Below are positions 16,215-24,160 of a DNA stretch of 64,000 nucleotides, piece after piece. The position numbers and the translations under genes are program-made. Each line of letters starts with the position of its first letter. The stretch's first letter is position 1. The stretch comes from Streptomyces lydicus (GTDB taxonomy: Bacteria > Actinomycetota > Actinomycetes > Streptomycetales > Streptomycetaceae), in contig NZ_RDTE01000003.1 in the NCBI RefSeq assembly GCF_004125265.1, forward strand, positions 2,666,001 to 2,730,000, read 5' to 3'. The notes under the pieces were generated by a model that did no database searches, was not told where the DNA came from, and saw only the letters and a list, made by a program, of their open reading frames with translations.

Positions 16215-17045
16215 GTGACCGACCCGGCGTCCAAGGCCCTGCAGCAGGAGATCGCCCGGGATCTCCAGGTGACCGCGTCCTTCGACGCCGAGCAGGAGAT
16301 CGAGCGCCGGGTGGCCTTCCTCACGGAGCGGCTGACCTCCACGGGCCTGCGCTCGCTGGTCCTGGGGATCAGCGGCGGCATCGACTCCACGACCACGGGC
16401 CGGCTCTGCCAGCTCGCCGTGGAGCGGGCCCGCGCCGCCGGGCACGAGGCGACGTTCTACGCGATGCGGCTGCCGTACGGCGTCCAGGCGGACGAGAAGG
16501 ACGCCCGGCGGGCGCTGGAGTTCATCCGCCCGGACCGGGAGCTGACCGTCGACATCCGCCCGGCGAGCGACGCGGCGCTGCAGGCCGCGGTGGACGGCGG
16601 GCTCGTCTTCCGTGACGCCCACCACCAGGACTTCGTCCACGGCAACATCAAGGCGCGCCAGCGCATGATCGCGCAGTACGCCGTCGCGGGCGCCCATGGC
16701 GGCCTGGTCGTGGGCACCGACCACGCGGCCGAGGCGGTCTCCGGCTTCTTCACGAAGTTCGGTGACGGCGCGGCCGATGTGGTGCCGCTCACCGGGCTGA
16801 CCAAGCGCCGGGTGCGCGCGGTGTCGGCGGCGCTGGGCGCCCCCGGCGAGCTGGTCCACAAGGTGCCGACGGCCGACCTGGAGACCCTTGACCCGGGCAA
16901 GCCGGACGAGGACGCGCTCGGTGTGAGCTACGACCAGATCGACGACTTCCTTGAGGGCCGCGCGGTCGACGCCGCGGCCGCCGAGGCCATCGTCCGCCGC
17001 TACCGGCTCACCGAGCACAAGCGGGCGCTGCCGATCGCGCCCTGA
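16215..17045 (+). CDS. nadE: NH3-dependent NAD+ synthetase
   Basis: 276 residues, the length of the single-domain ammonia-dependent enzyme (no glutaminase domain). The PP-loop SGGIDST is at residues 53-59, followed by MRLPYGVQADEKDA, the FVHGNIKARQRM segment, VVGTDHAAEAVSGFFTKFGDGAADVVPLTGLTKRRVR and the C-terminal PTADLE-x-DPGKPDEDALGVSYDQID adenylate-binding loop. It converts deamido-NAD to NAD with ATP and ammonia in the cytosol. The GTG start has GAGGAG six bases upstream. It is monocistronic between hairpins. Confidence 0.96.
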   Translation: MTDPASKALQQEIARDLQVTASFDAEQEIERRVAFLTERLTSTGLRSLVLGISGGIDSTTTGRLCQLAVERARAAGHEATFYAMRLPYGVQADEKDARRALEFIRPDRELTVDIRPASDAALQAAVDGGLVFRDAHHQDFVHGNIKARQRMIAQYAVAGAHGGLVVGTDHAAEAVSGFFTKFGDGAADVVPLTGLTKRRVRAVSAALGAPGELVHKVPTADLETLDPGKPDEDALGVSYDQIDDFLEGRAVDAAAAEAIVRRYRLTEHKRALPIAP

Positions 17046-17061
17046 GCGGCCGCTCGGCTCT

Positions 17062-17106
17062 CCCCCGCCCCCTCCCCCTCTCCCCCTTCGGGGGAGGGGG
17101 CGGGGG
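17062..17106 (+). terminator. Strong GC hairpin after nadE
   Basis: CCCCGCCCCCTCCCC at 17063-17077 pairs perfectly with GGGGAGGGGGCGGGG at 17091-17105 around a pyrimidine-rich loop, 17 bases after the nadE stop. The 230 bases that follow show nothing else clear before the next gene. Confidence 0.65.
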
Positions 17107-17341
17107 GTGGGTTCGGGGGTGGGGGGGGACGGCACCCCACGTCGCCCGGCCCCGCACCGCCCCGTCGGCCCCGCCGACGCCGCCGCGTCCCCGCCGACCC
17201 CGCCCCGTCATGGACCGGCAAGGCGACCGTCACCGTCCCGGTGCTACATCGTCGGCGTGAGCGGGCATGCATCCGGCCATGGGAAGCCGCAAAGTGCGAT
17301 CGGAAGATCAACTGTCAGTGGGTCCGCCTACGCTCCGAGGC

Positions 17342-17695
17342 ATGGGTTACGCAAACCTGCGCGAACTCCGGTCCGCGCTGACCACCGCCTCCGAGCTTGC
17401 CTCGTCCCTGCAGTCCGCGCCGAGCCGGCGCGATGCGGACCAGCTGGTCGACGTCCTCCGGCAAGCACTGACCGCTGCCGGCTCGCTGGGCGCGGAGACC
17501 GGCCCGACCGGCTGCGCCCTGCATCCCCACGGCGCGGTCGACCCGTTGTACGGCGACCCGGAAGATCCCCTTCCGCCGGGCTACGGAAAGTGCCTGCTCT
17601 GCAACGACCGCCGGCGCCGGGCGGACGCCCACCCGGTGCACGCCCGCCCCCATCCCCGTCCGCATCCCCACCGACGGCGGCGGCTGAGCGCCTAG
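17342..17695 (+). CDS. Hypothetical protein with C-terminal CxxC-type cysteines
   Basis: 117 residues. An N-terminal helical half (LRELRSALTTASELASSLQ, ADQLVDVLRQALTAAG) leads to a cysteine-containing half with GCALHPHG and GKCLLCND, which could form a small zinc site, and then a His/Arg/Pro-rich tail. No named family recognised. The ATG at 17342 is chosen over an upstream in-frame ATG because the intervening residues look noncoding. A GGGAGGT ribosome site immediately after its stop serves the following gene, so the two are probably cotranscribed. Confidence 0.6.
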   Translation: MGYANLRELRSALTTASELASSLQSAPSRRDADQLVDVLRQALTAAGSLGAETGPTGCALHPHGAVDPLYGDPEDPLPPGYGKCLLCNDRRRRADAHPVHARPHPRPHPHRRRRLSA

Positions 17696-17704
17696 GGAGG
17701 TGCT

Positions 17705-19114
17705 GTGCTCTGTCCCGGGACGTCGGTGACGCAGGGCCCCGGCCCACCGGCCGGCCCCCGTCCGGCGGGACGGGACTACCATCCGCGCATGCGACCTGCC
17801 ACATACAGCGATGAGGACCTTGAGCAGCACTCCCTCCGGCGACGGGTGCCCGACGACGGGCAGCGGTCCGGCTTCGAGCACGACGTCGACCGGATCCTGT
17901 ACTCGACCCAGTGGCGGGCGCTGGCCGGCAAGAGCCAGGTGGTGGCGAGCGCCGAGCTGGGCGCGTACCACACCCGGCTGACCCACTCCATGAAGGTGGC
18001 GCAGCTGGGCCGGCGGATGGCGGAGCGGCTGGAGCGCCGTTACGGCGGGCCCGCCCCGGCGCTCGTCGAGGCGGCGTGCATGGCCCACGACATCGGCCAC
18101 CCGCCCTTCGGGCACGCGGGTGAGCTGGCGCTGCGCGCCACGATGGACGACCTGCACTTCGCCGACGGTGTGCTGGACAGCTTCGAGGGCAATGCGCAGA
18201 CCCTGCGGGTGCTGACCTTTCTCGCCGCCCACAAATACCCGGGCCACCGCGGACTGCACCTGACCCGCGCCTGTCTGGATGCCGCCACCAAATACCCGTG
18301 GGAGCGGGCGCCCGTCGACCAGGACCCGGCGCGGCATGTGAAGTGGGGGGTGTACGTCGCCGACCGCGAGGCGTTCTCCTGGGTGCGGGCCGGCCGTACG
18401 GACACCGCCGTACCGGTCGAGGAGCAGGTCATGGACTGGGCGGACGACGTCACCTACGCCTGCCACGACGTGGAGGACTTCTACCGTACGGGCCTGATCC
18501 CGCTGGCCGCGCTGTTCCCGCCGGACGGGGCGGCGGGCGCCGACACCGAGCGGGAGACCCGCCGTTTCCTGGACTATGTGCAGGCCAAGCGGGCGCGCGA
18601 GGGCGAGTCCTTCGACCGTGACGCGGCGCTGGTGATGATGGCGGACATCGGCAAGCGGCTGGCGGTGCCCGCTCCGTACAGCGGCAGCCATGAGGACGCG
18701 GTCGCGGTCAATCGCCGCACCTCCAATCTGATCTCGTACTTCACCCGTGGGATCGAGCTGGAGGTGGGCGGCGCGGCCGCGATCCGCTACGGCGCGCGGC
18801 TGGTGATCCCGCCGGAGCGGCGGGCCGCCTGCGATCTGCTCAAGGAGCTGGTGTGGTGCTACGTCATCGACCGGCCCGCACTGGCCACCCAGCAGCACGG
18901 CAAGCGGCGGGTGGTGAGCGAGCTGCTGCGCTGGACCCATGACGCACCCGAGCTGCTGCCGCCGGACCGCGCCGAGGAGCTGGCACTGCACGGCGACCGG
19001 CTGCGTGCCTGCGCGGACCATGTGGCCTCGCTGACCGAGGACCAGGCGCTGGCCCTGCACCGGCGGCTGTCCGGCACCGGCCTGGGGTCGGTCAACGACA
19101 ACGTGTGGCTGTGA
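17705..19114 (+). CDS. dgt: dGTP triphosphohydrolase-like HD-domain protein
   Basis: HD-superfamily nucleotide triphosphohydrolase of about 441-469 residues. Core motifs: QWRALAGKSQVV, YHTRLTHSMKVAQLGRRMAERL (first metal His), CMAHDIGHPPFGHAGE (HD pair), SFEGNAQTLR, WADDVTYACHDVEDF (distal Asp) and a GLGSVNDNVWL end. The family hydrolyses dGTP or other dNTPs to nucleoside and tripolyphosphate. Start choice is open: GTG 17705 has GGGAGGT just upstream, while ATG 17789 is where the conserved sequence begins. The 28 residues in between are Gly/Pro-rich. The protein may be coupled to the preceding small Cys gene. Confidence 0.87.
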   Translation: MLCPGTSVTQGPGPPAGPRPAGRDYHPRMRPATYSDEDLEQHSLRRRVPDDGQRSGFEHDVDRILYSTQWRALAGKSQVVASAELGAYHTRLTHSMKVAQLGRRMAERLERRYGGPAPALVEAACMAHDIGHPPFGHAGELALRATMDDLHFADGVLDSFEGNAQTLRVLTFLAAHKYPGHRGLHLTRACLDAATKYPWERAPVDQDPARHVKWGVYVADREAFSWVRAGRTDTAVPVEEQVMDWADDVTYACHDVEDFYRTGLIPLAALFPPDGAAGADTERETRRFLDYVQAKRAREGESFDRDAALVMMADIGKRLAVPAPYSGSHEDAVAVNRRTSNLISYFTRGIELEVGGAAAIRYGARLVIPPERRAACDLLKELVWCYVIDRPALATQQHGKRRVVSELLRWTHDAPELLPPDRAEELALHGDRLRACADHVASLTEDQALALHRRLSGTGLGSVNDNVWL

Positions 19115-19130
19115 GGGAGCAGGTGAGCCC

Positions 19131-19179
19131 CGGGGGCCGGGGGCCGGTGCCGTTCCACGACGGCCCGGCCCGGCCCCGT
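19131..19179. terminator. Bidirectional hairpin between dgt and the CcdA-like gene
   Basis: GGGGCCGGGGGCCG is followed after about 13 bases by CGGCCCGGCCCGGCCCC, giving a long GC stem between two converging genes. Confidence 0.5.
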
Positions 19180-19195
19180 CACCGGAACTCCACCG

Positions 19196-20086
19196 CTATC
19201 CGGCCCCTTCCCGCGGCCGTTCCGCCTCGTCCGCCCCGTCCGCCGGCCGCTCGGCTTCGCCCCGCGGCTTCTTCTCCGGCCGGAGCGCGATACGGCCGAG
19301 CACCGCGGCGACGATCAGCGCGGCCACCGCGATCAGCGCATAGTCCGGTACGGCGTTCCCGATCCGCGCCGCCCATTCCTCGGCCCGGAATTCGTCATCC
19401 GCATCGAGAATTCCGGGCAGCGCACTGGTTCCGTTGAAACGCAGGAACAGCACGCCGATACCGATGAAGAACACCCCGGACAGCACCGAGGTGGTGTGCA
19501 GCCGCAGCTTTCCGAGGCTGAATTCCCGGCCCCGCAGCCACCCCCGGGTGCCGAGTTTGCAGCGCTCCCACAACAGCGCCAGCACGAACAGCGGCAGCGC
19601 CATGCCCAGCGCGTAGACGGCGAGCATCGAGGCGCCGTACGCGGGTGAGCCGCTGACCGCCGTCACCGTCAGCACCGCGCCGAGGATCGGGCCCGCACAG
19701 AATCCGGCGAGCCCGTAGACACAGCCGAGCAGAAAGGTGGAGACGGCGGAGCGCGGGGTGATCCTCGCCGCGGCCGCCTGGGCGCGCCGGGAGGCGAAGC
19801 CCAGGCCGAGGATCTGGGCCAGCCCCATCGCGATGACGACCCAGCCGCCGACGGCGATCAGCAGATCGCGGTGGCCGTTGAACAGCCGGCTGGCCGCCGT
19901 GCTGGCCGCGCCGAGCGGCACCAGCGTGGTGGCCAGCCCCAGGTAGAACACCCCGGTACGGGCCACCAGTCGGCCGGGCGTCGAGAGCGAGTAGGCGAAG
20001 AACGCGGGCAGCAGCAGCGCGCTGCACGGGCTGAGCAGCGCCAGCGCACCGCCCAGGAACGCCGCGAGGTAGCCGATGTCGTTCAT
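19196..20086 (-). CDS. CcdA/DsbD-like transmembrane thiol-disulfide carrier
   Basis: 296 residues with about six to seven membrane helices and the two cysteines typical of CcdA: LLSPCSALLLPAFFAY (Cys21) and LAGFCAGPILGAV. A charged C-terminal tail (RPEKKPRGEAERPADG) follows the last helix. The family passes electrons from cytosolic thioredoxin across the membrane to extracytoplasmic thiol proteins. Its ATG overlaps the stop of a DsbA-like gene by four bases, so the two form a coupled exported redox unit. The loop between helices four and five (WERCKLGTRGW) has an additional cysteine. Confidence 0.87.
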   Translation of the reverse strand: MNDIGYLAAFLGGALALLSPCSALLLPAFFAYSLSTPGRLVARTGVFYLGLATTLVPLGAASTAASRLFNGHRDLLIAVGGWVVIAMGLAQILGLGFASRRAQAAAARITPRSAVSTFLLGCVYGLAGFCAGPILGAVLTVTAVSGSPAYGASMLAVYALGMALPLFVLALLWERCKLGTRGWLRGREFSLGKLRLHTTSVLSGVFFIGIGVLFLRFNGTSALPGILDADDEFRAEEWAARIGNAVPDYALIAVAALIVAAVLGRIALRPEKKPRGEAERPADGADEAERPREGAG

Positions 20087-20976
20087 TCCCCGGCCTTCTT
20101 GTCCGCCGGTCCGTCCTTGTCCGCCGCCCCGTTCTTGCCGGTCGGCTCGCCCTTGCCCTTCGCCCCGTTCTTGTCCTCGGCCCCGTTCTTGTCCGCCGAC
20201 CCGTTCTTGTCCGCCGCCCCGTTCTTGTCCGCCCGCGCCGCGGCATCCTTGACGGCCTGGGCGAAGACCTCGGCGGGCTGGGCCCCGGCGACCGGCCGGC
20301 CGTTGATCAGGAAGGACGGCGTGGACTGCACCCCGAGCTGGTACCCCTCGTCCTGATCCTTCTTCAGCGCCCGCTCGGCGTCCTTGCTCTTCATGTCCGT
20401 ACGGAACTTGTCGATATCCGCCACACCGCTGCTGCGGGCCAGTTCGACGAGCTTGTCCTCGGCGAGCGCCTTGCCCTTACGGGTCTTGGCGTACAGCTCG
20501 TCGTGGAGCTGCCAGAACTTGCCCTGCTGCCCGGCGGCCCAGGAGGCACGGGCGGCCCGCTCGGAGTCGGCGCCGAAGACGGTGAAGTTGCGGAATTCGA
20601 TGCGCAGGGTGCCCGCGTCGACGAACTTCTTGATCAGACCGGGCTGGGTCTCGCGGGTGAAGCGGCCGCAGAACGAGCACTGGTAGTCGGCGTATTCGAC
20701 CAGGACCACCGGGGCGTCCTTCCTGCCGACGGCCAGCGGATCGCCGTCCTCGCGCCGGCTGGTCCGCTTGGCGAGGTCGTCGAACATCTTCTGCTGTGCG
20801 GGGTCCTCCTCGGGCGCGTCGGAGGCTGCGGCCTCGGGGGCGTTGCCGCGGCCGGTGCCGCGGTCGCCGTCGGCGGACTTACCGATGGCGACCCCGATGG
20901 CGATGACGGCCACGACAAGGGCGATGACCGCGCCGATGGCGGCCAGTTTGCGGGTGGGAGAGGCGGAAACGGGCAT
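20083..20976 (-). CDS. Membrane-anchored DsbA-like thiol-disulfide oxidoreductase
   Basis: 297 residues. An N-terminal signal anchor (LAAIGAVIALVVAVIAIGVAIG, near 12-33) is followed by a linker and a thioredoxin fold with DsbA insertion: VVLVEYADYQCSFCGRF (CSFC active site), NFTVFGADSERAARASWAAG and the cis-Pro loop STPSFLINGRPVAG. The C terminus is a low-complexity tail of repeated (A/S)DKNG(A/S) units encoded by a 15-bp repeat array at about 20100-20235. ATG 20976 has GGAG eight bases upstream. It is the partner of the CcdA-like protein (ATGA overlap) and probably acts on secreted proteins outside the membrane. Confidence 0.9.
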   Translation of the reverse strand: MPVSASPTRKLAAIGAVIALVVAVIAIGVAIGKSADGDRGTGRGNAPEAAASDAPEEDPAQQKMFDDLAKRTSRREDGDPLAVGRKDAPVVLVEYADYQCSFCGRFTRETQPGLIKKFVDAGTLRIEFRNFTVFGADSERAARASWAAGQQGKFWQLHDELYAKTRKGKALAEDKLVELARSSGVADIDKFRTDMKSKDAERALKKDQDEGYQLGVQSTPSFLINGRPVAGAQPAEVFAQAVKDAAARADKNGAADKNGSADKNGAEDKNGAKGKGEPTGKNGAADKDGPADKKAGE

Positions 20977-21033
20977 GCGGAAGCTCCAGACGTACAAAGG
21001 GGAAGGTCAGGCCGTGTGCGTCGGGGCAGCGGC

Positions 21034-21576
21034 CTATATCCGCAGTACGGGCAGGAGCGGGGTGCGGTCGCGGGCGGGCGCGCTGTCGGTCGGTGGCCGG
21101 GCGAGCGCGTACTGCGCGGGCAGATCCACGGCGAGCGGCCCCGGGCCGGTGGTGGCGGGGGCCAGGGGCTCACCGCGGTGCGGTGTGGGCAGCGGGGCGG
21201 ACTCGGCGGGCCCCGGAGCATGCCGGTTCGAGCACTTCTTGGGCGTGTGGGCCACGGCGACCGGGGCACCGGGATCGAGCCATGGGCCACTGGCGGCGGC
21301 CGACGGCCGTGCCGGGGCGTCGCCCTTCGCCGGTGCGGACCCGTCCGCGGGTCCGTCCCCGTCCGCCGGTGCGTCAGCGTCCGCCAGGCTCGCGGCCGGG
21401 TGCGCCACCGCCGGGGAGGCCGCCGTCGCGGTCTCGGACCGCCAGGCCGCCGTGGCCGCTGCCGCCCGGCCTGCCGACCAGGCCTGGTCGCCGCCGATGC
21501 GGCACAGCTGCGGCCCGAAGGTGACGGCGAGGAGGAGCAGCAGCGTCAGCGTGGCCGAGCGGCGCACGTGGTGCAT
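21034..21576 (-). CDS. Secreted Ala/Pro-rich hypothetical protein
   Basis: 180 residues. A signal peptide (RRSATLTLLLLLAVTFGPQL) is followed by a short region with one cysteine (LCRIGG) and a long Ala/Pro/Asp-rich segment (DADAPADGDGPADGSAPAKG) ending in TPLLPVLRI. The ATG has GGAGGGGG at its ideal distance. It is the first gene of a unit with the DsbA-like and CcdA-like genes (57-base gap), and its second cysteine (KKCSNRH) makes it a possible client or docking partner. No family recognised. Confidence 0.65.
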   Translation of the reverse strand: MHHVRRSATLTLLLLLAVTFGPQLCRIGGDQAWSAGRAAAATAAWRSETATAASPAVAHPAASLADADAPADGDGPADGSAPAKGDAPARPSAAASGPWLDPGAPVAVAHTPKKCSNRHAPGPAESAPLPTPHRGEPLAPATTGPGPLAVDLPAQYALARPPTDSAPARDRTPLLPVLRI

Positions 21577-21673
21577 GTCCCCCTCCTCTCCGGGCCCGGT
21601 GCGCGAACATGAATATCCCATCCTACGGATCGTCATCGCGCGAGCTGAGCACCGACCGGAGCACCGATCGGAT

Positions 21674-21720
21674 GTGACGGAGCGCTTCGGTTGGCGAGTG
21701 AGTGCTTCAGTTGGCGGGCT
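21674..21720. repeat. Left copies of the AGCGCTTCAGTTGGCG repeat
   Basis: GTGACGGAGCGCTTCGGTTGGCG at 21674-21696 matches, at about 21 of 23 bases in inverted orientation, the sequence at 26151-26173 beyond the other end of the sigma/ABC operon. A second direct copy ends in GTTGGCGGGCT, which also appears inverted on the right. Flanking inverted repeats could be relics of transposition or shared operators. Confidence 0.7.
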
Positions 21721-21902
21721 GGACCTTCGGCATCGATGGCGACTGCGCATCAGTCGGCGTACTCGGCCAGGGCTGCGCCGAGGAGGGTGAAGCACCGCGA
21801 GACGCCAGAGTTCGCCACGAGCCGGGTCGAAGCCGGCGACCCGGTTTCGCGGGGATCGCCATCCTCTGCGCGTGACACTGTGACGCAGCTCACGGCAGAT
21901 GC

Positions 21903-21928
21903 AAAACCTGCGCGCGGCATCGGGCGTC
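21903..21928 (+). promoter_or_regulatory. Candidate ECF-type promoter of the sigma gene
   Basis: AAAACCT and GCGTCT are spaced so that AAC and CGTC lie 17 bases apart, the layout of ECF sigma promoters. The GTG start is only nine bases downstream, implying a leaderless autoregulated message. Motif matching by eye only. Confidence 0.35.
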
Positions 21929-21936
21929 TGGCTGGT

Positions 21937-22497
21937 GTGAGATCACGCAGGAGAGCACTGGACGAGTGGGACGAGGAACGCCTCGTCCGGCTGGTGGCCA
22001 GAGGTGACCGCGGGGCGTTCGACGAGTTGTACCGGCGCACGTCGCCGTGGCTGGCGGTGCGGTTGCGCCGCCGCTGCGCGGACGAGCAGATCGTCGCCGA
22101 GGTCATGCAGGAGACCTATCTGGCGGTGTGGCGCGCGGCCGGCGCGTTCGCCGGGAGCGCGGTCGGCGGGACGGCCGTCGGGTGGCTGTGGACGATCGCG
22201 GCGCGCCGCCTCGTCGACGCGTTCCGGCGCCGTGCCCACCACGCCGAACCGCCGGTCGCCGCCGCCGAGCGGGCGGTGGTGCCCGCGGCGGAGGAAGAGG
22301 CACTCGCCGGGACCGTCGGCGGCGACGTCGGCGACGCCCTGCGGCAACTGGCGCCGGAACTCCGAGAAGTGCTACGGGCCACGGTGCTCGACGGGCTCTC
22401 CGTCCGGGAGACCGCTGTCCTGCTCCAACTGCCCGAAGGCACGGTCAAGACCCGCGCCCGCCGGGCCCGGATCGCGATGCGGGAGGCGCTGACATGA
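21937..22497 (+). CDS. ECF-type RNA polymerase sigma factor
   Basis: 186 residues. Sigma region 2 (LVRLVARGDRGAFDELYRRT, QIVAEVMQETYLAVWRAAGAF, VGWLWTIAARRLVDAFRRR) and region 4 (LAPELREVLRATVLDGLSVRETAVLLQLPEGTVKTRARRARIAMREAL) are both clear. The linker between them is Ala/Glu-rich. The GTG at 21937 is preferred because upstream in-frame sequence has noncoding composition. The stop overlaps the anti-sigma ATG (ATGA). Downstream coupled genes encode an ABC transporter, so this sigma factor most likely controls its own operon in response to an envelope signal sensed by the partner. Confidence 0.93.
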   Translation: MRSRRRALDEWDEERLVRLVARGDRGAFDELYRRTSPWLAVRLRRRCADEQIVAEVMQETYLAVWRAAGAFAGSAVGGTAVGWLWTIAARRLVDAFRRRAHHAEPPVAAAERAVVPAAEEEALAGTVGGDVGDALRQLAPELREVLRATVLDGLSVRETAVLLQLPEGTVKTRARRARIAMREALT

Positions 22498-23318
22498 GCG
22501 GGGAACACGCGTCGAGGCAGTTGATCGACGACTACGCACGTGGTGACGCGACGATGGCCGCGGACACGGTATGGGCGTTGGAGGCCCATCTGGAGACGTG
22601 CGCGCCGTGCCGGAGCCACCTGGCGGCCTGTGTGGCCACCGAGGCGCCCGGTATCGCCGCGCTCCTCGACACCGTCCGGGCCGGTCTGGAACCGCAGTTG
22701 GACGCGGCCGTCAGGGCGCCCTCGCGGCGACACCGCCCGAGGTGGGTCGCTGCCTGGCTGACGCCGGTCATGGCCCCGTGGTTGGCCATGACCGTCCTCG
22801 TCACCCTGATGGCGCTGCTGCTGGACGCAGTCGCGCGGCCCATGTTCCTCGGCGGCGTCTCTCCCGTGTCGGCGATCGCACCCGTGCTGCCGCTGTGCGG
22901 TGTCGCCGCATCGTGGTCGCGCGGCCTGGACCCGGCGCACGAACTGACGGCCTCGACCGCCCGAGCCGGCCTGCCCCTGCTCCTCCGGCGCACCACGGCG
23001 GTTCTCGTGGTGGTCCTGCCCGCGCTCGTGGTGGGGGGATGGCTGACCGGAACGATGTCGGCCGCGCAGTGGCTGCTGCCCTCCCTGACCTTCACCTCCA
23101 CCGCCCTGGCGCTGGGCAGCGTGGTCGGCGTGACCCGCGCCGCCACCGGGCTGGCGGGCACCTGGGTCGCCGTCGTGGTACTCGCGTGGGCCACCGACCA
23201 CGGCCCCGTGGACCTGGAGCGTGCCCTACAGCCGGACCAACTGCCCGCGTGGGGGCTGTTCTTGGCGCTCGGCATCGGCGCCGTGATCGCCCGCAGAAAC
23301 GCGTACTCAACGCTGTGA
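22494..23318 (+). CDS. Zinc-finger (HC2-type) membrane anti-sigma factor
   Basis: 274 residues. The cytosolic N terminus carries the HxxxCxxC zinc motif (His32, Cys36, Cys39 in EAHLETCAPCRSHL) of ZAS anti-sigma domains. The remainder has about six membrane helices (from LTPVMAPWLAMTVLVTLMALLLD to WGLFLALGIGAVIARR), far larger than the single-helix version, so it may sense membrane state. The start overlaps the sigma stop by four bases. It should hold the sigma factor inactive until signalled. The multi-helix half also resembles ABC-2 style membrane proteins in hydrophobicity. Confidence 0.85.
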   Translation: MSGEHASRQLIDDYARGDATMAADTVWALEAHLETCAPCRSHLAACVATEAPGIAALLDTVRAGLEPQLDAAVRAPSRRHRPRWVAAWLTPVMAPWLAMTVLVTLMALLLDAVARPMFLGGVSPVSAIAPVLPLCGVAASWSRGLDPAHELTASTARAGLPLLLRRTTAVLVVVLPALVVGGWLTGTMSAAQWLLPSLTFTSTALALGSVVGVTRAATGLAGTWVAVVVLAWATDHGPVDLERALQPDQLPAWGLFLALGIGAVIARRNAYSTL

Positions 23319-23350
23319 AACCATCATCGACCCTCGCAAGGGACTACCGC

Positions 23351-24160
23351 ATGACGCCCACCACGAGCGCAGCCGACACCGCGCCGAAAACCTACGCCTG
23401 GCAGATCCGAGCCAGTGGCCTGAGAGTACGCGTCGGACGGAAGAAGATGGCCGTGGACGGGCTCGACCTGTCCCTGGGCACCGGCACCCACGGCCTCCTG
23501 GGGCCCAACGGCGCGGGAAAGACCACCCTGATCCGGACGCTGGCCACCGTGCTGCGCCCCACCGAGGGCGAACTGGAGATGCTCGGCACCTTGCTGGGCA
23601 GGATGGTCGACCACCGGGCCCTGCGTCGCCGGATCGGCTACCTGCCGCAGGATTTCGGCTATTACAAGCGCTTCACGGTGCGCGAGTTCGTCGAGTACAT
23701 GGCCTGGTTGAAGGAGGTTCCGAAGGCGGACGTCCCCGCGGCCGTCCAGCGGGCCGTGGAACGGGTGGGCCTGGCGGACCGCGCCGACCATCGGATGAAG
23801 ACCCTGTCCGGCGGCATGGTGCGGCGGGCCGGCATCGCCCAGGCCATCGTCAACGACCCCGCGGTGCTGCTGCTGGACGAGCCGACAGTCGGCCTGGATC
23901 CGGCGCAGCGACTGCGCTTTCGCGAGCTGCTCCAGGAGCTGGGCCGCGACACCTGTGTGGTCGTCTCCACCCACCTGGTCGAGGACGTCGCGGCCGCCTG
24001 CTCCGACGTGGTGCTCTTCGCCGACGGCCGCCTCGTCTTCCAGGGGACGCCGGAGGACCTGGCCGCGGCGGGCGGCCCCGACTACCCGGGCGACAGCCCC
24101 CTGGAACGCGGCTACTCGGCGCTGCTCCGCAACTCCGGTCAGCAGGGAGGCACCTGGTGA
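23351..24160 (+). CDS. ABC transporter ATP-binding protein
   Basis: 269 residues with Walker A GPNGAGKTT, Q-loop YLPQDFGYYKRFTVREF, signature TLSGGMVRR, Walker B VLLLDEPTVGLDP and H-loop VVSTHLVED. The YLPQDFGYYKRFTVREF stretch is characteristic of actinobacterial ABC-2 exporters next to anti-sigma genes. ATG 23351 has AAGGGA eight bases upstream; a GTG at 23315 overlapping the anti-sigma stop would add 12 residues and cannot be excluded. It overlaps the following permease by four bases and is the motor of the transporter encoded by the next two genes. Confidence 0.93.
   Translation: MTPTTSAADTAPKTYAWQIRASGLRVRVGRKKMAVDGLDLSLGTGTHGLLGPNGAGKTTLIRTLATVLRPTEGELEMLGTLLGRMVDHRALRRRIGYLPQDFGYYKRFTVREFVEYMAWLKEVPKADVPAAVQRAVERVGLADRADHRMKTLSGGMVRRAGIAQAIVNDPAVLLLDEPTVGLDPAQRLRFRELLQELGRDTCVVVSTHLVEDVAAACSDVVLFADGRLVFQGTPEDLAAAGGPDYPGDSPLERGYSALLRNSGQQGGTW

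Larger units (their letters stand above)
21577..21936. other. Divergent region with repeat end of the sigma/ABC block
   Basis: 360 bases between the secreted-protein gene and the ECF sigma gene. It contains two direct copies of AGYGCTTCRGTTGGCG (21681-21696 and 21701-21716) related to the inverted repeat at 26129-26173, then a candidate ECF promoter immediately upstream of the sigma gene. No gene is apparent. Confidence 0.6.

Noticed and set aside
22047..22493. Extension of the anti-sigma gene upstream
   Set aside because: That stretch is the sigma gene read in another frame; the ATGA overlap at 22494 is the evident start.
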